Source: Desulfuromonadales bacterium
GTDB lineage: Bacteria; Desulfobacterota; Desulfuromonadia; Desulfuromonadales; BM103
Assembly: GCA_030145205.1 (NCBI GenBank)
Contig: JAQYVZ010000028.1
Location: 1 to 38,985 of the forward strand
Length of the DNA stretch: 38,985 bases
Direction of reading: 5' to 3'
Notes under the pieces: generated by a model
Told to the model about the DNA's origin: nothing
The model's input: the letters and a program-made list of their open reading frames with translations, nothing else
Database searches by the model: none
Translations under genes and position numbers: made by a program
Shown here: positions 16,011-24,232 of the stretch, one piece after another
Position numbering within the stretch: the first letter of the stretch is position 1
Layout of the letters: each line of letters starts with the position of its first letter

Positions 16011-17336
16011 TTAAAAGTTATAGGACACTTTGAATGCGACGTAATCCCAGTCTTCTTCAAGGTCCGCCGGATCATTCAGGACGGTCATGAAGAGGGCTGT
16101 GCCGTTCACATCGTGGTATTCCGCTTTCAGGGTCCAGTTCGCATTCACGTCGTAGCGCAACCCGATACCAAAATCTTTTCGCCAACTGAAGAAGTCCTGG
16201 CGTGACAGTGATGTCGCGGCAAAATCTTTGCCATCCTTGTCGTCCTTGTCGCTGTAGAACACATCGTAAAGCAGTGACAGGGTGAACTTCTCCATGAAGG
16301 TGTAGGAGGCCATCAGGTAGTACGCCTGGGAGGTTGCATCCTGGCCGGTATAATCGGCAAACGTCTGTTTACGAGCGGTCTCAGCATATTCAGCCGCTAG
16401 CACCAGGTCGCCGAGGGCATACTCAACCGAGCCGACCCAAGTTGACTCGTTAGTCAGGGTTCCCGACAGATCGGAGCCGGCCAGATACAATGCGGGGTCA
16501 CTATAATCGGCAGGATAAATTGAAATGGCAGATTTAAAGTCGAGGTCATTTTGTACACGCAGGTAAGACAAACCAAAACGCAACCCCTCAACAGACGTAT
16601 TCAGGACCGCTGAGCCACCGGCAATATAATCGTTGTCGATCTCCAGGTTCTGTGCATACAAGTTGTTCATGACAAACCCCTGTTTTTGCTGGGGTGTTGA
16701 GCCAGGAGCCACGGGCACCAGACTTGGGCCAACGTTGCTTCGGAGGGTAAAGGTCGCGTTATTGGTTAAGGCATCGTTCAGGATCGCGTCATCCGGAAAA
16801 GCTATGGTGCCGTAGAAACCATGGTAATCCAGATCGCCGAGGGCACCGAGCGACAGGTTGCCATAAAGCCCGCCTCCCGTGTAGGCCACCAGCAGGTCAC
16901 GCTTGGTCTCGTCGTAGATACTCTGCGGCAGGAACACCATCGGCCGCAACATATCGGTATCGCGGCCTTCGTTATAGAGGCCAAGAGGCAGCTTGACCTT
17001 GCCGAGTCTCACCCCGATCTGGTCATTAAAACGATAATCGGCATAGGCCCAGTCAAGACGAATTTGGTCATTACCGACATCGCCCAGATCGCGGGAGAGC
17101 AACTGCAACCCGAACCGCAATTTATCGGTTACCTGGCTTTGCGCCGTCACCCCGATCTCGCGAAACTGTGTCGATCCTTCTTCAGAATCTTCCGTCAAGA
17201 AATTATTCTCGCTGCTATCCAGGTACCCCTGGGCAACAAACCCGTTGATATGGAAATTTCCAACTTCGAACGCCAGCAGCGTCGATGGAAAAACCATAAC
17301 CAACACCATCAATGACACAACAACTTTCCAGTTCAT
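16011..17336 (-). CDS. Outer-membrane porin-like beta-barrel protein
   Basis: A 441-residue exported protein. The start at 17336 is preceded by GGAAGGAGG; an in-frame upstream start at 17393 would lie before any ribosome site. The signal peptide is V-V-V-S-L-M-V-L-V-M-V-F-P-S-T-L-L-A. The rest is rich in alternating aromatic/polar strands and ends in F-K-V-S-Y-N-F, with the terminal Phe typical of barrel assembly. N-I-H-G-F/N-G-F-V-A-Q-G-Y and R-L-G-K-V-K-L-P-L-G-L-Y-N-E are patterns of the phosphate-selective-porin-like superfamily. The substrate is unknown. It is the first gene after the c-di-GMP riboswitch and its terminator. Confidence 0.85.
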   Translation of the reverse strand: MNWKVVVSLMVLVMVFPSTLLAFEVGNFHINGFVAQGYLDSSENNFLTEDSEEGSTQFREIGVTAQSQVTDKLRFGLQLLSRDLGDVGNDQIRLDWAYADYRFNDQIGVRLGKVKLPLGLYNEGRDTDMLRPMVFLPQSIYDETKRDLLVAYTGGGLYGNLSLGALGDLDYHGFYGTIAFPDDAILNDALTNNATFTLRSNVGPSLVPVAPGSTPQQKQGFVMNNLYAQNLEIDNDYIAGGSAVLNTSVEGLRFGLSYLRVQNDLDFKSAISIYPADYSDPALYLAGSDLSGTLTNESTWVGSVEYALGDLVLAAEYAETARKQTFADYTGQDATSQAYYLMASYTFMEKFTLSLLYDVFYSDKDDKDGKDFAATSLSRQDFFSWRKDFGIGLRYDVNANWTLKAEYHDVNGTALFMTVLNDPADLEEDWDYVAFKVSYNF

Positions 17337-17401
17337 GCATCCTCCTTCCCTGTTCAGGCTGTTTTCAGAATGCGTTAAACACCCGAAAGGCACCTTCCCG
17401 T

Positions 17402-17436
17402 AAAAAAAGCACCTGCTTCAGGTCGAAGACAGGTGC
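17402..17436 (-). terminator. Riboswitch-associated intrinsic terminator
   Basis: The stem GCACCTG (17409-17415) pairs with CAGGTGC (17430-17436), extended by CTTC/GAAG with one bulged A. It is followed on the minus strand by seven T residues. It lies directly between the riboswitch aptamer and the porin start, 66 bases upstream of the ATG, and is therefore the likely expression platform. Confidence 0.85.
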
Positions 17437-17580
17437 CTTGCAATAATGCGGTCGGCAGTCCCACTGTCGGCAACCCGGCTGTCCGTGCCAATGTCGGTAA
17501 GACACTGACCGAGGACCCGTGGCTTTGCGTCACCAAGTTTCCCTGGCTTTGCCCTTTCTGGTGTAGCGCAACAAATCAAT
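17437..17580 (-). promoter_or_regulatory. c-di-GMP-I (GEMM-I) riboswitch aptamer
   Basis: Read on the minus strand, the leader contains AGGGCAAAGCCA, a GGGAAAC tetraloop hairpin, GGTGACGCAAAGCCACGGG, and later GGACAGCCGGGTTGCCGAC. This order and these conserved blocks (GGCAAA, GNRA loop, GACGCAAAGCC, AGCCGGGTTGCC) are the signature of the GEMM-I c-di-GMP riboswitch. The base I align with Vc2 G20 is G, which favours c-di-GMP over the cGAMP-binding GEMM-Ib variant. The core spans about 17460-17570; outer limits are approximate. It precedes a terminator and the porin / binding protein / chemoreceptor operon. Confidence 0.9.
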
Positions 17581-17799
17581 GTCACACAGAAATCACGATC
17601 ATGTGCAACTCGTACAAATACGGTAATTAAACCCAAGCTTCTTTGCAACTAAATTAATTATAATCAAATTTCAATTTCCTGATTAATTTCATGTGGTTCA
17701 AATTATATACATCTACTAATTTAGTAAAAATTAATGTTGTATTGGTCGGCATCGCGCTTAAAACTCTCACCCGAGCACATAATCGCACTGACTTTTTCT
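17581..17799. other. AT-rich intergenic region, probable promoter of the riboswitch transcript
   Basis: The sequence is AT-rich, with several TAATTA-like stretches at 17630-17740. The minus-strand promoter for the riboswitch-led operon must lie at its left end. I could not assign one -35/-10 pair with confidence. Confidence 0.35.
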
Positions 17800-17831
17800 A
17801 AAAAAAAGACCCTTCCCGGGAGGGAAGGGTC
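17800..17831 (-). terminator. Terminator of the CoA-transferase gene
   Basis: A perfect 10-bp stem (GACCCTTCCC at 17808-17817, GGGAAGGGTC at 17822-17831) with loop GGGA, followed on the minus strand by a run of T residues. It lies about 80 bp after the stop codon. Confidence 0.9.
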
Positions 17832-17909
17832 GATTACAGGAGGAGTACGAGTTCGGTTGCAGAATCAACTGCAGCGAAGGGTCGTTCGTTTAGTTCTGTT
17901 TAGTTCTAT

Positions 17910-19484
17910 TCAGTCCCAGTTGTAAACTTTCATAGTACCGTTTTCAGCCAGGTTCTGTTGCATCTTGTAGACCTTCGACAGGATCTGCGGCTCATGGCCG
18001 ACGCCTTTGGACAAGCATTCACGGCTGGCCATATCGAAGTAGTCCTGCAGGATCGGTTTGTAGTCAGGATGCGCGCACTTGTTGATGATCTCCTGGGCGC
18101 GATCACGCGGACAGAGGCCACGCAGGTCGGCCAGACCCTGTTCAGTGACCAGCACGTCCAGATCATGCTCAGTGTGGTCGACATGAGTCACCTTGGGCAC
18201 CACGCAGGTGATGCCAGTCGGGTCGGTTTTGGTCGGACGCGCCGACGGCGAGTGCATGATCGACAGGAAGGCGTTGCGCAGGAAATCGCCTGAGCCACCG
18301 ATACCATTGATCATTCTGGTTCCGCCGATCAGGGTCGAGTTCGCATGCGCGTAGATATCGAACTCAACCGGAGTGTTCATGGCAATACAACCCAGACGAC
18401 GAATCGGCTCAGGAGCATTGGCAATCGACAGCGGCCGCAAAAGGATCTTGTCGCGATATTTTTCCATGTTTTCGAAATAACGCGGGAAACCAGGATCTTC
18501 GGACAACGAAAGCGAACAGGAAGATGCAAAGTCGAGACGCCCGGAATCAAACAGGTCGAGCATGGTGTCCTGCAAAACTTCCGTGTAGACGCTCAAGTTG
18601 TAGAAAGGCCCTTTGGCCAGGCCGCCAACCACTGCATTGGCAATTGAACCAACCCCGGATTGCAGGGGCAGCAGGTTTTTCGGCAAACGACCAAGCTTGA
18701 CTTCAACCTGGAAGAAATCGAGGATGTTGTCGGCAATCGCTTCCGAGGTCTCATCCATGTCACTGAAGGCGCGGCCTTTGTCGCGGTATTTCGATTCAAC
18801 CACCGCAAGGATTTTGTCCGGGCTACAAGGCACATAAGTCGTACCGATCCGGGTGCTGGCCTCGGTGATCGGGAAAATTTGGCGGTTCGGCGGATCCTGG
18901 GCAACAACGATGTCGTGCATCCCTTCAAAAGAGGGTTGACCGGTGTTGACCTCTAGAATGACCTTGTCGGCAACCTGCAGGATTTCGGGAACCACACCGC
19001 ATGAGGAGGTCAGAATCAGGCCGCCGTCCTCGTTGACTTCCGACACTTCAATAATCGCGATGTCGATTTTGCCTTTACCACTCTCGTCCTTGGTGTAGAA
19101 ACCATAAGCCAGGTCCTGGGCAAACATCGACAGATGACGGTCACCCATGCGGATTTTGCCGGAGTTAATCCCCTTGGCGATGTTCTTGCCGGTCTGGTAC
19201 GGCCAGCGCCGGTCGATCATATCAAGGCTCGCCCAGCGATCTTCCGTTTCCGCACCGACTGAAGCACCAATGAACAGGTTGAACTTCAACTTGCCCTGTA
19301 GGTTGTTCTTTTCCACATGGTCGGCCAGGGCGATTGGAATCGCCTTGGGGTAGCCGGCGGGAGTAAACCCCGACCAGCCGAGATTCATACCATTTTTAAA
19401 GTAATCCAAGGTCTGTTCCACCGGGACGACTTTATTCATCAGTTCTTTACAGCGTACGCGTGATGCCAGGGTAGACATAAACAT
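17910..19484 (-). CDS. ato: Acetyl-CoA hydrolase/transferase family (succinyl-CoA:acetate CoA-transferase type)
   Basis: A 524-residue class I CoA-transferase of the AarC/Cat1/Ato group, which moves CoA between succinate and acetate. Characteristic stretches include N-L-G-W-S-G-F-T-P-A-G-Y-P-K near residue 34, Q-S-G-V-G-S-I-A-N-A-V and G-I-G-G-S-G-D-F-L-R-N-A. The active-site glutamate lies in the region F-Y-N-L-S-V-Y-T-E-V-L-Q-D. In Geobacter relatives this enzyme activates acetate while running the last TCA step, which would fit acetate oxidation here. The start at 19484 has GAAGGAG 9 bases upstream; a second ATG six bases later is less well spaced. Monocistronic, with its own terminator. 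Confidence 0.9.
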   Translation of the reverse strand: MFMSTLASRVRCKELMNKVVPVEQTLDYFKNGMNLGWSGFTPAGYPKAIPIALADHVEKNNLQGKLKFNLFIGASVGAETEDRWASLDMIDRRWPYQTGKNIAKGINSGKIRMGDRHLSMFAQDLAYGFYTKDESGKGKIDIAIIEVSEVNEDGGLILTSSCGVVPEILQVADKVILEVNTGQPSFEGMHDIVVAQDPPNRQIFPITEASTRIGTTYVPCSPDKILAVVESKYRDKGRAFSDMDETSEAIADNILDFFQVEVKLGRLPKNLLPLQSGVGSIANAVVGGLAKGPFYNLSVYTEVLQDTMLDLFDSGRLDFASSCSLSLSEDPGFPRYFENMEKYRDKILLRPLSIANAPEPIRRLGCIAMNTPVEFDIYAHANSTLIGGTRMINGIGGSGDFLRNAFLSIMHSPSARPTKTDPTGITCVVPKVTHVDHTEHDLDVLVTEQGLADLRGLCPRDRAQEIINKCAHPDYKPILQDYFDMASRECLSKGVGHEPQILSKVYKMQQNLAENGTMKVYNWD

Positions 19485-19644
19485 AGGTCAACACTCCTTC
19501 TCGAGGTCGTAGTAACGCCCAAAGGCGGGTTATCATTGACGATGAAACGGGTGGCTCAAGGATTTTCCGGAGGGGTGATCAACGACGTCAGAACTGGCGC
19601 CGAAAACGTTTCTCCATTCAACCTCTGTCGCATTTTTGGTATTT

Positions 19645-19654
19645 TGTATACGAT
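19645..19654 (-). promoter_or_regulatory. Possible GntR/FadR-type operator upstream of the CoA-transferase
   Basis: TTGTATACGA (minus TCGTATACAA) fits the FadR-subfamily pattern TNGTnnnACNA. It lies about 165 bp upstream of the start. No such regulator is encoded in the window, so the assignment rests on the motif alone. Confidence 0.25.
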
Positions 19655-19724
19655 ATAATCGCACACATGTCAAACAAAAATGTTATTAATTACTAACTAT
19701 GGTATTTACTAAACAAGAAATGGT

Positions 19725-19742
19725 AAAAAAAAAGGGGGGGGG
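19725..19742. repeat. A9-G9 homopolymer tract
   Basis: Nine A residues are followed directly by nine G residues, intergenic, just after the stop of the minus-strand MFS gene. It is read on that strand as C9T9 and may take part in weak termination. No gene is disrupted. Confidence 0.6.
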
Positions 19743-19761
19743 CTCAACAGGAAAGAACCAA

Positions 19762-21096
19762 TCACGTATCGGCAAGCATTTGGTCTGCTTCAGGAAGGTA
19801 CTGACAGGTAACCGCAGCACACAAGGCTCCGGCACCAAGGACAAGGATCATCATCATTGACCCGCCATACTGGGCAATCAAGCCGGCCGCACCTGTCACG
19901 ACGGCCACCAGACCGACCAGGGTGTTGGTGGTTGCAGTGTAGGTTGCCCGTTCCTGCTGGGGGACAGCATCAACCAGGTAGGTCTTGCGCCCGAGGCGCA
20001 CGCCCGCCTCGGTCAGGCCGAGCAGCATGAACACCAGAAGGTATCCGATAAGCTGGGCATCGCGGCCATGAACCCAGGTTAAAAGCACAGCAAGGATCGC
20101 GGCGGAGAAGGCCATCCATGAGCTGATTATCATAACGGTGCGGCTGGTCCGGTCAGCCAAACGTCCCCAGAAGGGACTACTCAACACTTGAGACAGGCCG
20201 ATCGCGATCACGATATAACCGATAAAGCGACTGTCCAGATGCAGCAAGTCGTTGGCATGTAAAACATAGAAGGGCGTCGCAATTTCAACGGTCAGCAACA
20301 AGGACCGGGCATATAAAAACCGTCGGAAACCTGGATGGGTACGAAGTAGCGTCAGACCCGCACCAGCCTCGTCAATCGGGTTGCGCCCGCCTTGAGTTGC
20401 GCCCACCTTCTCACCGATCAAGCCAAACAACAGGGCACCAAGCGCCCAAAGCAGGGCGCCGACCACCAGCATCCCGTAAACCAGAAGCAGTTCACTCTCC
20501 CCTGCCCTGACCTGACGAATGGCCACGCCAGCAAGAATCGTCAATAACCCGCCGATCAGCGCACGCGACGCCAGCAACCGGCCACGGTGCCCTTTGGCAA
20601 TAGTCTTGCCGAGGACATCCTGAAAAGCGACCGATGCCGTCCCGCTCGCTGTGCTGAACAGGACAAACAGGGCAAGCACGACCAAGCCGGCGACAACCGG
20701 AGAAAACCAGGAAGATACCGGGATCATCAACAGCAGGCAAATGGTCTGGATTAATCCTGCGACCACCCAGACCCACTTCCGCACCGCCAAACGCCGAATC
20801 TGGCCGGACGCCACCAGTTGCGGCAGCAAAGCCGCCGCCTGCTTGATCGGCATCAGACAGCCCAGCATCCAGACCGGCGCACCGATAATCTGCAGTAGCC
20901 AGACCAGCACCAGGTTCGGACCGGCCACTTGCTCAGCCAGTTTGGTCGAAGCACCGTTCGCCACATTCAGCAGGTAGTTGCGTCGAGTCTCACGACACGC
21001 GTCCTCCGGAATTTCCCGGCAGGCGCGATCGAGGGAATCCTCCCCTGCGACAATGGCGTTCAGACGCTGTCTGCTAATCTGGGCAAGCCGCTTCAT
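19762..21096 (-). CDS. Major facilitator superfamily transporter
   Basis: A 444-residue membrane protein with about 12 hydrophobic segments, beginning at around residue 60 (L-V-L-V-W-L-L-Q-I-I-G-A). The first about 55 residues are a hydrophilic N-terminal extension. The middle contains G-R-L-L-A-S-R-A-L-I-G-G, and F-W-G-R-L-A-D-R-T-S-R-T is the MFS loop motif. The substrate cannot be told. The start at 21096 lacks a good ribosome binding site (only TGTCCTT upstream), so translation may be coupled to the gene ending at 21129. It is the last gene in the MoxR/VWA set. Confidence 0.8.
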   Translation of the reverse strand: MKRLAQISRQRLNAIVAGEDSLDRACREIPEDACRETRRNYLLNVANGASTKLAEQVAGPNLVLVWLLQIIGAPVWMLGCLMPIKQAAALLPQLVASGQIRRLAVRKWVWVVAGLIQTICLLLMIPVSSWFSPVVAGLVVLALFVLFSTASGTASVAFQDVLGKTIAKGHRGRLLASRALIGGLLTILAGVAIRQVRAGESELLLVYGMLVVGALLWALGALLFGLIGEKVGATQGGRNPIDEAGAGLTLLRTHPGFRRFLYARSLLLTVEIATPFYVLHANDLLHLDSRFIGYIVIAIGLSQVLSSPFWGRLADRTSRTVMIISSWMAFSAAILAVLLTWVHGRDAQLIGYLLVFMLLGLTEAGVRLGRKTYLVDAVPQQERATYTATTNTLVGLVAVVTGAAGLIAQYGGSMMMILVLGAGALCAAVTCQYLPEADQMLADT

Positions 21097-21128
21097 AAGG
21101 ACATTCAGTAATTAGAGTTGTGGAGGAA

Positions 21129-21533
21129 CTAGAGGTCACCGGTAAGCTTTTGCAGCGTGAACAGCTTCGGGTTCAACTCTTTGACGCACGCGACAATCTC
21201 CTCCAAGCCTTCGGTATCCACCCCCTCTTCCTCATCGCGTCCCTGGAAAAAAGGATACCCTTTCGGTAGTTCTGAAAACTGCCCATCGCGCAGCAGCGCG
21301 ACATCGACGACATCATTGACCCGACCAGTCGCTTCCCAAGGGTCACGGTAGTTATACTGACGCGCCACAATATGCAGGACCAGCCCGTTCGAAAAGGCGC
21401 CCTTCACTTCAAAGGAGAAGTCCCTGGGAGACCCGTAATTCCCGGTTCGCCCACTGCGAGAACCCACACGCGCGCCAGCTTTTTCCAAAACTTCACTGAC
21501 AGAGTCTTCAGTCATCGGTTGCAGTTTTTCCAT
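21129..21533 (-). CDS. Conserved-looking small protein of unknown function
   Basis: A 134-residue soluble protein, start at 21533 with GAGG 8 bases upstream. I do not recognise the family. It is slightly acidic and contains R-V-G-S-R-S-G-R-T-G-N-Y-G-S-P-R and a beta-rich core (F-E-V-K-G-A-F-S-N-G-L-V-L-H-I-V-A). No signal peptide or membrane segment is seen. It lies between the VWA gene and the MFS transporter on the same strand, 32 bp from the latter. Confidence 0.7.
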   Translation of the reverse strand: MEKLQPMTEDSVSEVLEKAGARVGSRSGRTGNYGSPRDFSFEVKGAFSNGLVLHIVARQYNYRDPWEATGRVNDVVDVALLRDGQFSELPKGYPFFQGRDEEEGVDTEGLEEIVACVKELNPKLFTLQKLTGDL

Positions 21534-21582
21534 ATCGACACCCTCAAATTATTACTTAATGTATTGTTCCGATCAAAAATCT

Positions 21583-21605
21583 CCCTCTCCCTTGAAGGGA
21601 GAGAA
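21583..21605. repeat. REP-like palindrome (CCCTCTCCCTTGA type)
   Basis: CTCTCCCTT (21585-21593) and AAGGGAGAG (21595-21603) form a tight hairpin between the VWA gene and the next gene. The same core (CCCTCTCCCTTGA/GGGAGAGG) occurs at 37577-37599, so it is a dispersed intergenic repeat. It may also act as a weak terminator. Confidence 0.55.
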
Positions 21606-21616
21606 AATCTTTATTC

Positions 21617-22855
21617 CTACTGCGCATCACCAAGCCGCAGCTCAACGCCCCACTCCGTAGGCTTCTGCCCGTCTTCGGTGAGAACCCAAAGAGTAGGGAA
21701 TTCCATCTCGTCCGGTGCCGGTCCGTAGCCATCGGTCAGGTAGATCACTGCCGCCGGCAAGGGGTGCATTCCCTTGGCATAGTCGAACACAGGACGCAAA
21801 TCGGTAAAACCACCGCCGGAGACAACCTCGGCAACCGCCTGGCTGCTGTTGAACTGTTCGATGTGGCGGATCCGGCTGTGCGCATAGAGCACCGTGATCC
21901 GGCTGTCACGACCGTGGGCGATTTGCAGCAGTTCACGGGCAAAGCGCTCGCGCAGGGGGCGTTCGTCAGTCGATTCGCTGGTATCGATGGCGACCAACAG
22001 ATTCAGACGGTGACGCTTGCGCGTGCCAGGGGTGTTATGCTGAAAACGCCGATGTTCTCGCTGCCAGCTGTTTTTGCGGCCAACCCGGCCAGCGGTGGCC
22101 ACGAACTGACGGAGGACCTGCTGCCAAGGAATCTCGGGGGGCGCCAGCCAGCCTTCAACCAGCTCCCGAATGTCATTCGGCACCTCGCCGGCGCTCTTGC
22201 GGTGGGCTTCGCGGACCTGGTCCCGGATCGCCTGTTCCGCAAGACGCAGCGGCGTACTTTCAGCCTCTGCCCAAAGCTGGTGATCATCCGGTGTACCAAT
22301 GGCAGACAGTTCATTGATGGTGTGGTCATCTCCGCTGCCGGTTTGGCCACCCTGATCGCGGCTGGCATCGCCGAGCCCCTCGCCATCAAGCGTCCCGACA
22401 CTGAAGCGGGCGGACAACGCCCGGGCATACTCCTCGGCCGCAAGGCCCTCCTCCAGGCCGAACCGGTCCGGCCGCACAGCCATCTCGGGCAGATGGTCGA
22501 TCGTTGGATTGATCGCCAGATCGGAGGCGACATCCCAGGTCAGACGATGCCAGCCCTTGCCACGCACCGGGTGCAGGTGCAACAGATGTTTGATGCCATG
22601 CTCGAGCAGTCCCTGCTGTTCAGGTTTCGGCAGTGCAGCAAACCGCTGCGGATCGACACACAAAGTCGGCGTCCCGTGGGCGATGGTCACGCCGACAGCA
22701 TGGGAGCCCGGATCGAGGCGACGATGACAACCGAGCAAGAGGTGACCGTAGAAGGGCCGCTCTTTCAGCAGACGGACCACCGCGTTCTCAACGGCACGCT
22801 CCGGAGAGTCCTGGCTCAGGGGGGGATGTTTGAATTCGAGGATGTCCGCGCACAT
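21617..22855 (-). CDS. VWA-domain protein with degenerate DUF2201-type metallopeptidase region
   Basis: A 412-residue protein of the COG3864 type. The N-terminal domain aligns with the zincin-like DUF2201 region. Where relatives have H-E-x-x-H-x-x-x-x-H, this protein has H86-G-I-K-H90 and H95, so the metal-ligand histidines remain but the catalytic Glu is Gly. The C-terminal VWA domain has a complete MIDAS: D-T-S-E-S near residue 291, the Thr in G-G-G-F-T-D-L, and L-T-D-G. The partner MoxR ATPase gene lies just upstream, the usual MoxR-VWA pairing of chaperone-like machines. No Shine-Dalgarno precedes the ATG at 22855: seven T residues abut it and a large hairpin lies behind them, so the true start could be internal. 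Confidence 0.82.
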   Translation of the reverse strand: MCADILEFKHPPLSQDSPERAVENAVVRLLKERPFYGHLLLGCHRRLDPGSHAVGVTIAHGTPTLCVDPQRFAALPKPEQQGLLEHGIKHLLHLHPVRGKGWHRLTWDVASDLAINPTIDHLPEMAVRPDRFGLEEGLAAEEYARALSARFSVGTLDGEGLGDASRDQGGQTGSGDDHTINELSAIGTPDDHQLWAEAESTPLRLAEQAIRDQVREAHRKSAGEVPNDIRELVEGWLAPPEIPWQQVLRQFVATAGRVGRKNSWQREHRRFQHNTPGTRKRHRLNLLVAIDTSESTDERPLRERFARELLQIAHGRDSRITVLYAHSRIRHIEQFNSSQAVAEVVSGGGFTDLRPVFDYAKGMHPLPAAVIYLTDGYGPAPDEMEFPTLWVLTEDGQKPTEWGVELRLGDAQ

Positions 22856-22909
22856 AAAAAAACGAGCGTGAAGTGCGAGATGCGAATTGTCTCGCCTCGC
22901 ACTTCACGC
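22856..22909 (-). terminator. Large inverted repeat / possible attenuator between moxR and the VWA gene
   Basis: A perfect 14-bp inverted repeat (GCGTGAAGTGCGAG at 22866-22879, CTCGCACTTCACGC at 22896-22909). An alternative inner pairing is GCGAGA (22875-22880) with TCTCGC (22890-22895). On the minus strand it is followed by TCG and seven T residues ending at the VWA start codon. This is the layout of an intrinsic terminator or attenuator. Confidence 0.6.
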
Positions 22910-22923
22910 ATTCCACTTCTGGT

Positions 22924-23985
22924 TTAAGATGCTTCCAGGCTGATCGCCTCAATCACCTCAAGGATCACGGCATCGTGTTCATCCTTGCACAACACAGCGG
23001 CCACGGCAGGGATTTTGAGCAGGCTCTTGACCAGGCCGAAGCGCAGGTCACGAGGCAGCACGGCGATATAGGCTACGAGGTTCATCTCGGCCGACGGCGA
23101 AAGAGTCGAATCAACCTGCAAGGTGGTGATCACATCGTTGAAAGTCACCGCCTGCAGGTCGTCACGCTGGGCCGCGGCCTGTTCCGCCACATCATCCCAG
23201 CTGTCCATCACCTGGCGGGCCGTCAAAGGCCGTTCACTCTGTTCACGGCACCAGCGCAGGAAACTGACTGCGGCCTCCTGGCCGACGATGCCGGCGTAGA
23301 CTTCCATCTCCAGCTCGGCCGGAAAATGGCAGGACCGCCGCAAGGTACTGACCATCTCCCAAGCCCGCTCGGTCGGCTCCATCTGCATGTCGAGCGGCGC
23401 ACCAGTTTTCGCCAGCAGATTCGGGTAGGCGGACAGAAACTGCTGTACGCCTTCATCGAACGCCTGCTGCTTGGCGTAACGTGCCCAGCACTGGTAGTCG
23501 GTCTCGACATAAATCATCACCATGCGGTCGAGCAAAGCACGGTCAAGGGTCGCCACCTGGTAGGTACCATCCGGCGGGTTGATGGAGACCACGACTTTGT
23601 GACGCGCATCGAGCGCGTGGGTGTGCAGGCGGCGCATCTGCCCTTCAGCCGGCGGCTCGACGAACTGGAAAATCGCCTGCAGGGTGTCCTCTTGCTGGGC
23701 CCGGTTGAGCTCATCACAATGAACAATGGTTTCCGGCGCATTCTCCGTCGGCCACCAGGAGGGGCGCGACCAGTGCATCACATCACCGTCACGGTAAGGG
23801 ATGCCGACCAGGTCACCGACCTCCATCTGGCCCAACCGTACGGCGACGTATTCCCGAGCGATTTCGTTGCAAACCTGCACGACACCCGCCGTTTTACCGA
23901 CGCCGCGATGACCAACCACGCAGGGCGTCAGGTTGGTTTTGGTGAGGATCTCGGCGAGCACCTGTTTCATTTGTGCAATGTTCAT
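22924..23985 (-). CDS. MoxR-type AAA+ ATPase
   Basis: A 353-residue AAA+ ATPase. The start at 23985 has GAGG 5 bases upstream; a longer frame to 24096 lacks a ribosome site and family similarity. Walker A is G-H-R-G-V-G-K-T (about residue 24). Walker B is I-V-H-C-D-E-L-N-R-A, followed by S-I-N-P-P-D-G-T-Y-Q-V (sensor 1 region) and L-D-R-A-L-L-D-R. MoxR ATPases act with VWA-domain proteins to remodel or activate target complexes, and one lies directly downstream. It is divergent from the MFS gene at 24233. Confidence 0.9.
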   Translation of the reverse strand: MNIAQMKQVLAEILTKTNLTPCVVGHRGVGKTAGVVQVCNEIAREYVAVRLGQMEVGDLVGIPYRDGDVMHWSRPSWWPTENAPETIVHCDELNRAQQEDTLQAIFQFVEPPAEGQMRRLHTHALDARHKVVVSINPPDGTYQVATLDRALLDRMVMIYVETDYQCWARYAKQQAFDEGVQQFLSAYPNLLAKTGAPLDMQMEPTERAWEMVSTLRRSCHFPAELEMEVYAGIVGQEAAVSFLRWCREQSERPLTARQVMDSWDDVAEQAAAQRDDLQAVTFNDVITTLQVDSTLSPSAEMNLVAYIAVLPRDLRFGLVKSLLKIPAVAAVLCKDEHDAVILEVIEAISLEAS

Positions 23986-24232
23986 AAATACCTCGAAACG
24001 GAGCAGGCGAAACGAAGAACAAAGGAACCTCTTCCGACCCGGCATCCGTCGTTGATACACGACTTGTTTGGTTATGAAACGATTATCATAAGCCAAGTGG
24101 TTCGGCCTTGTCTACCTCAGGCCGAAGAGGTCTCTCCATCGGGGCACTGCCGCTGCAGTTAATCATTCCCGATGGTCCAGAAACCCTGCTATAGTACCGA
24201 TCTGTTTCGCTCAATCAGCAAAGGCCCGTTCC

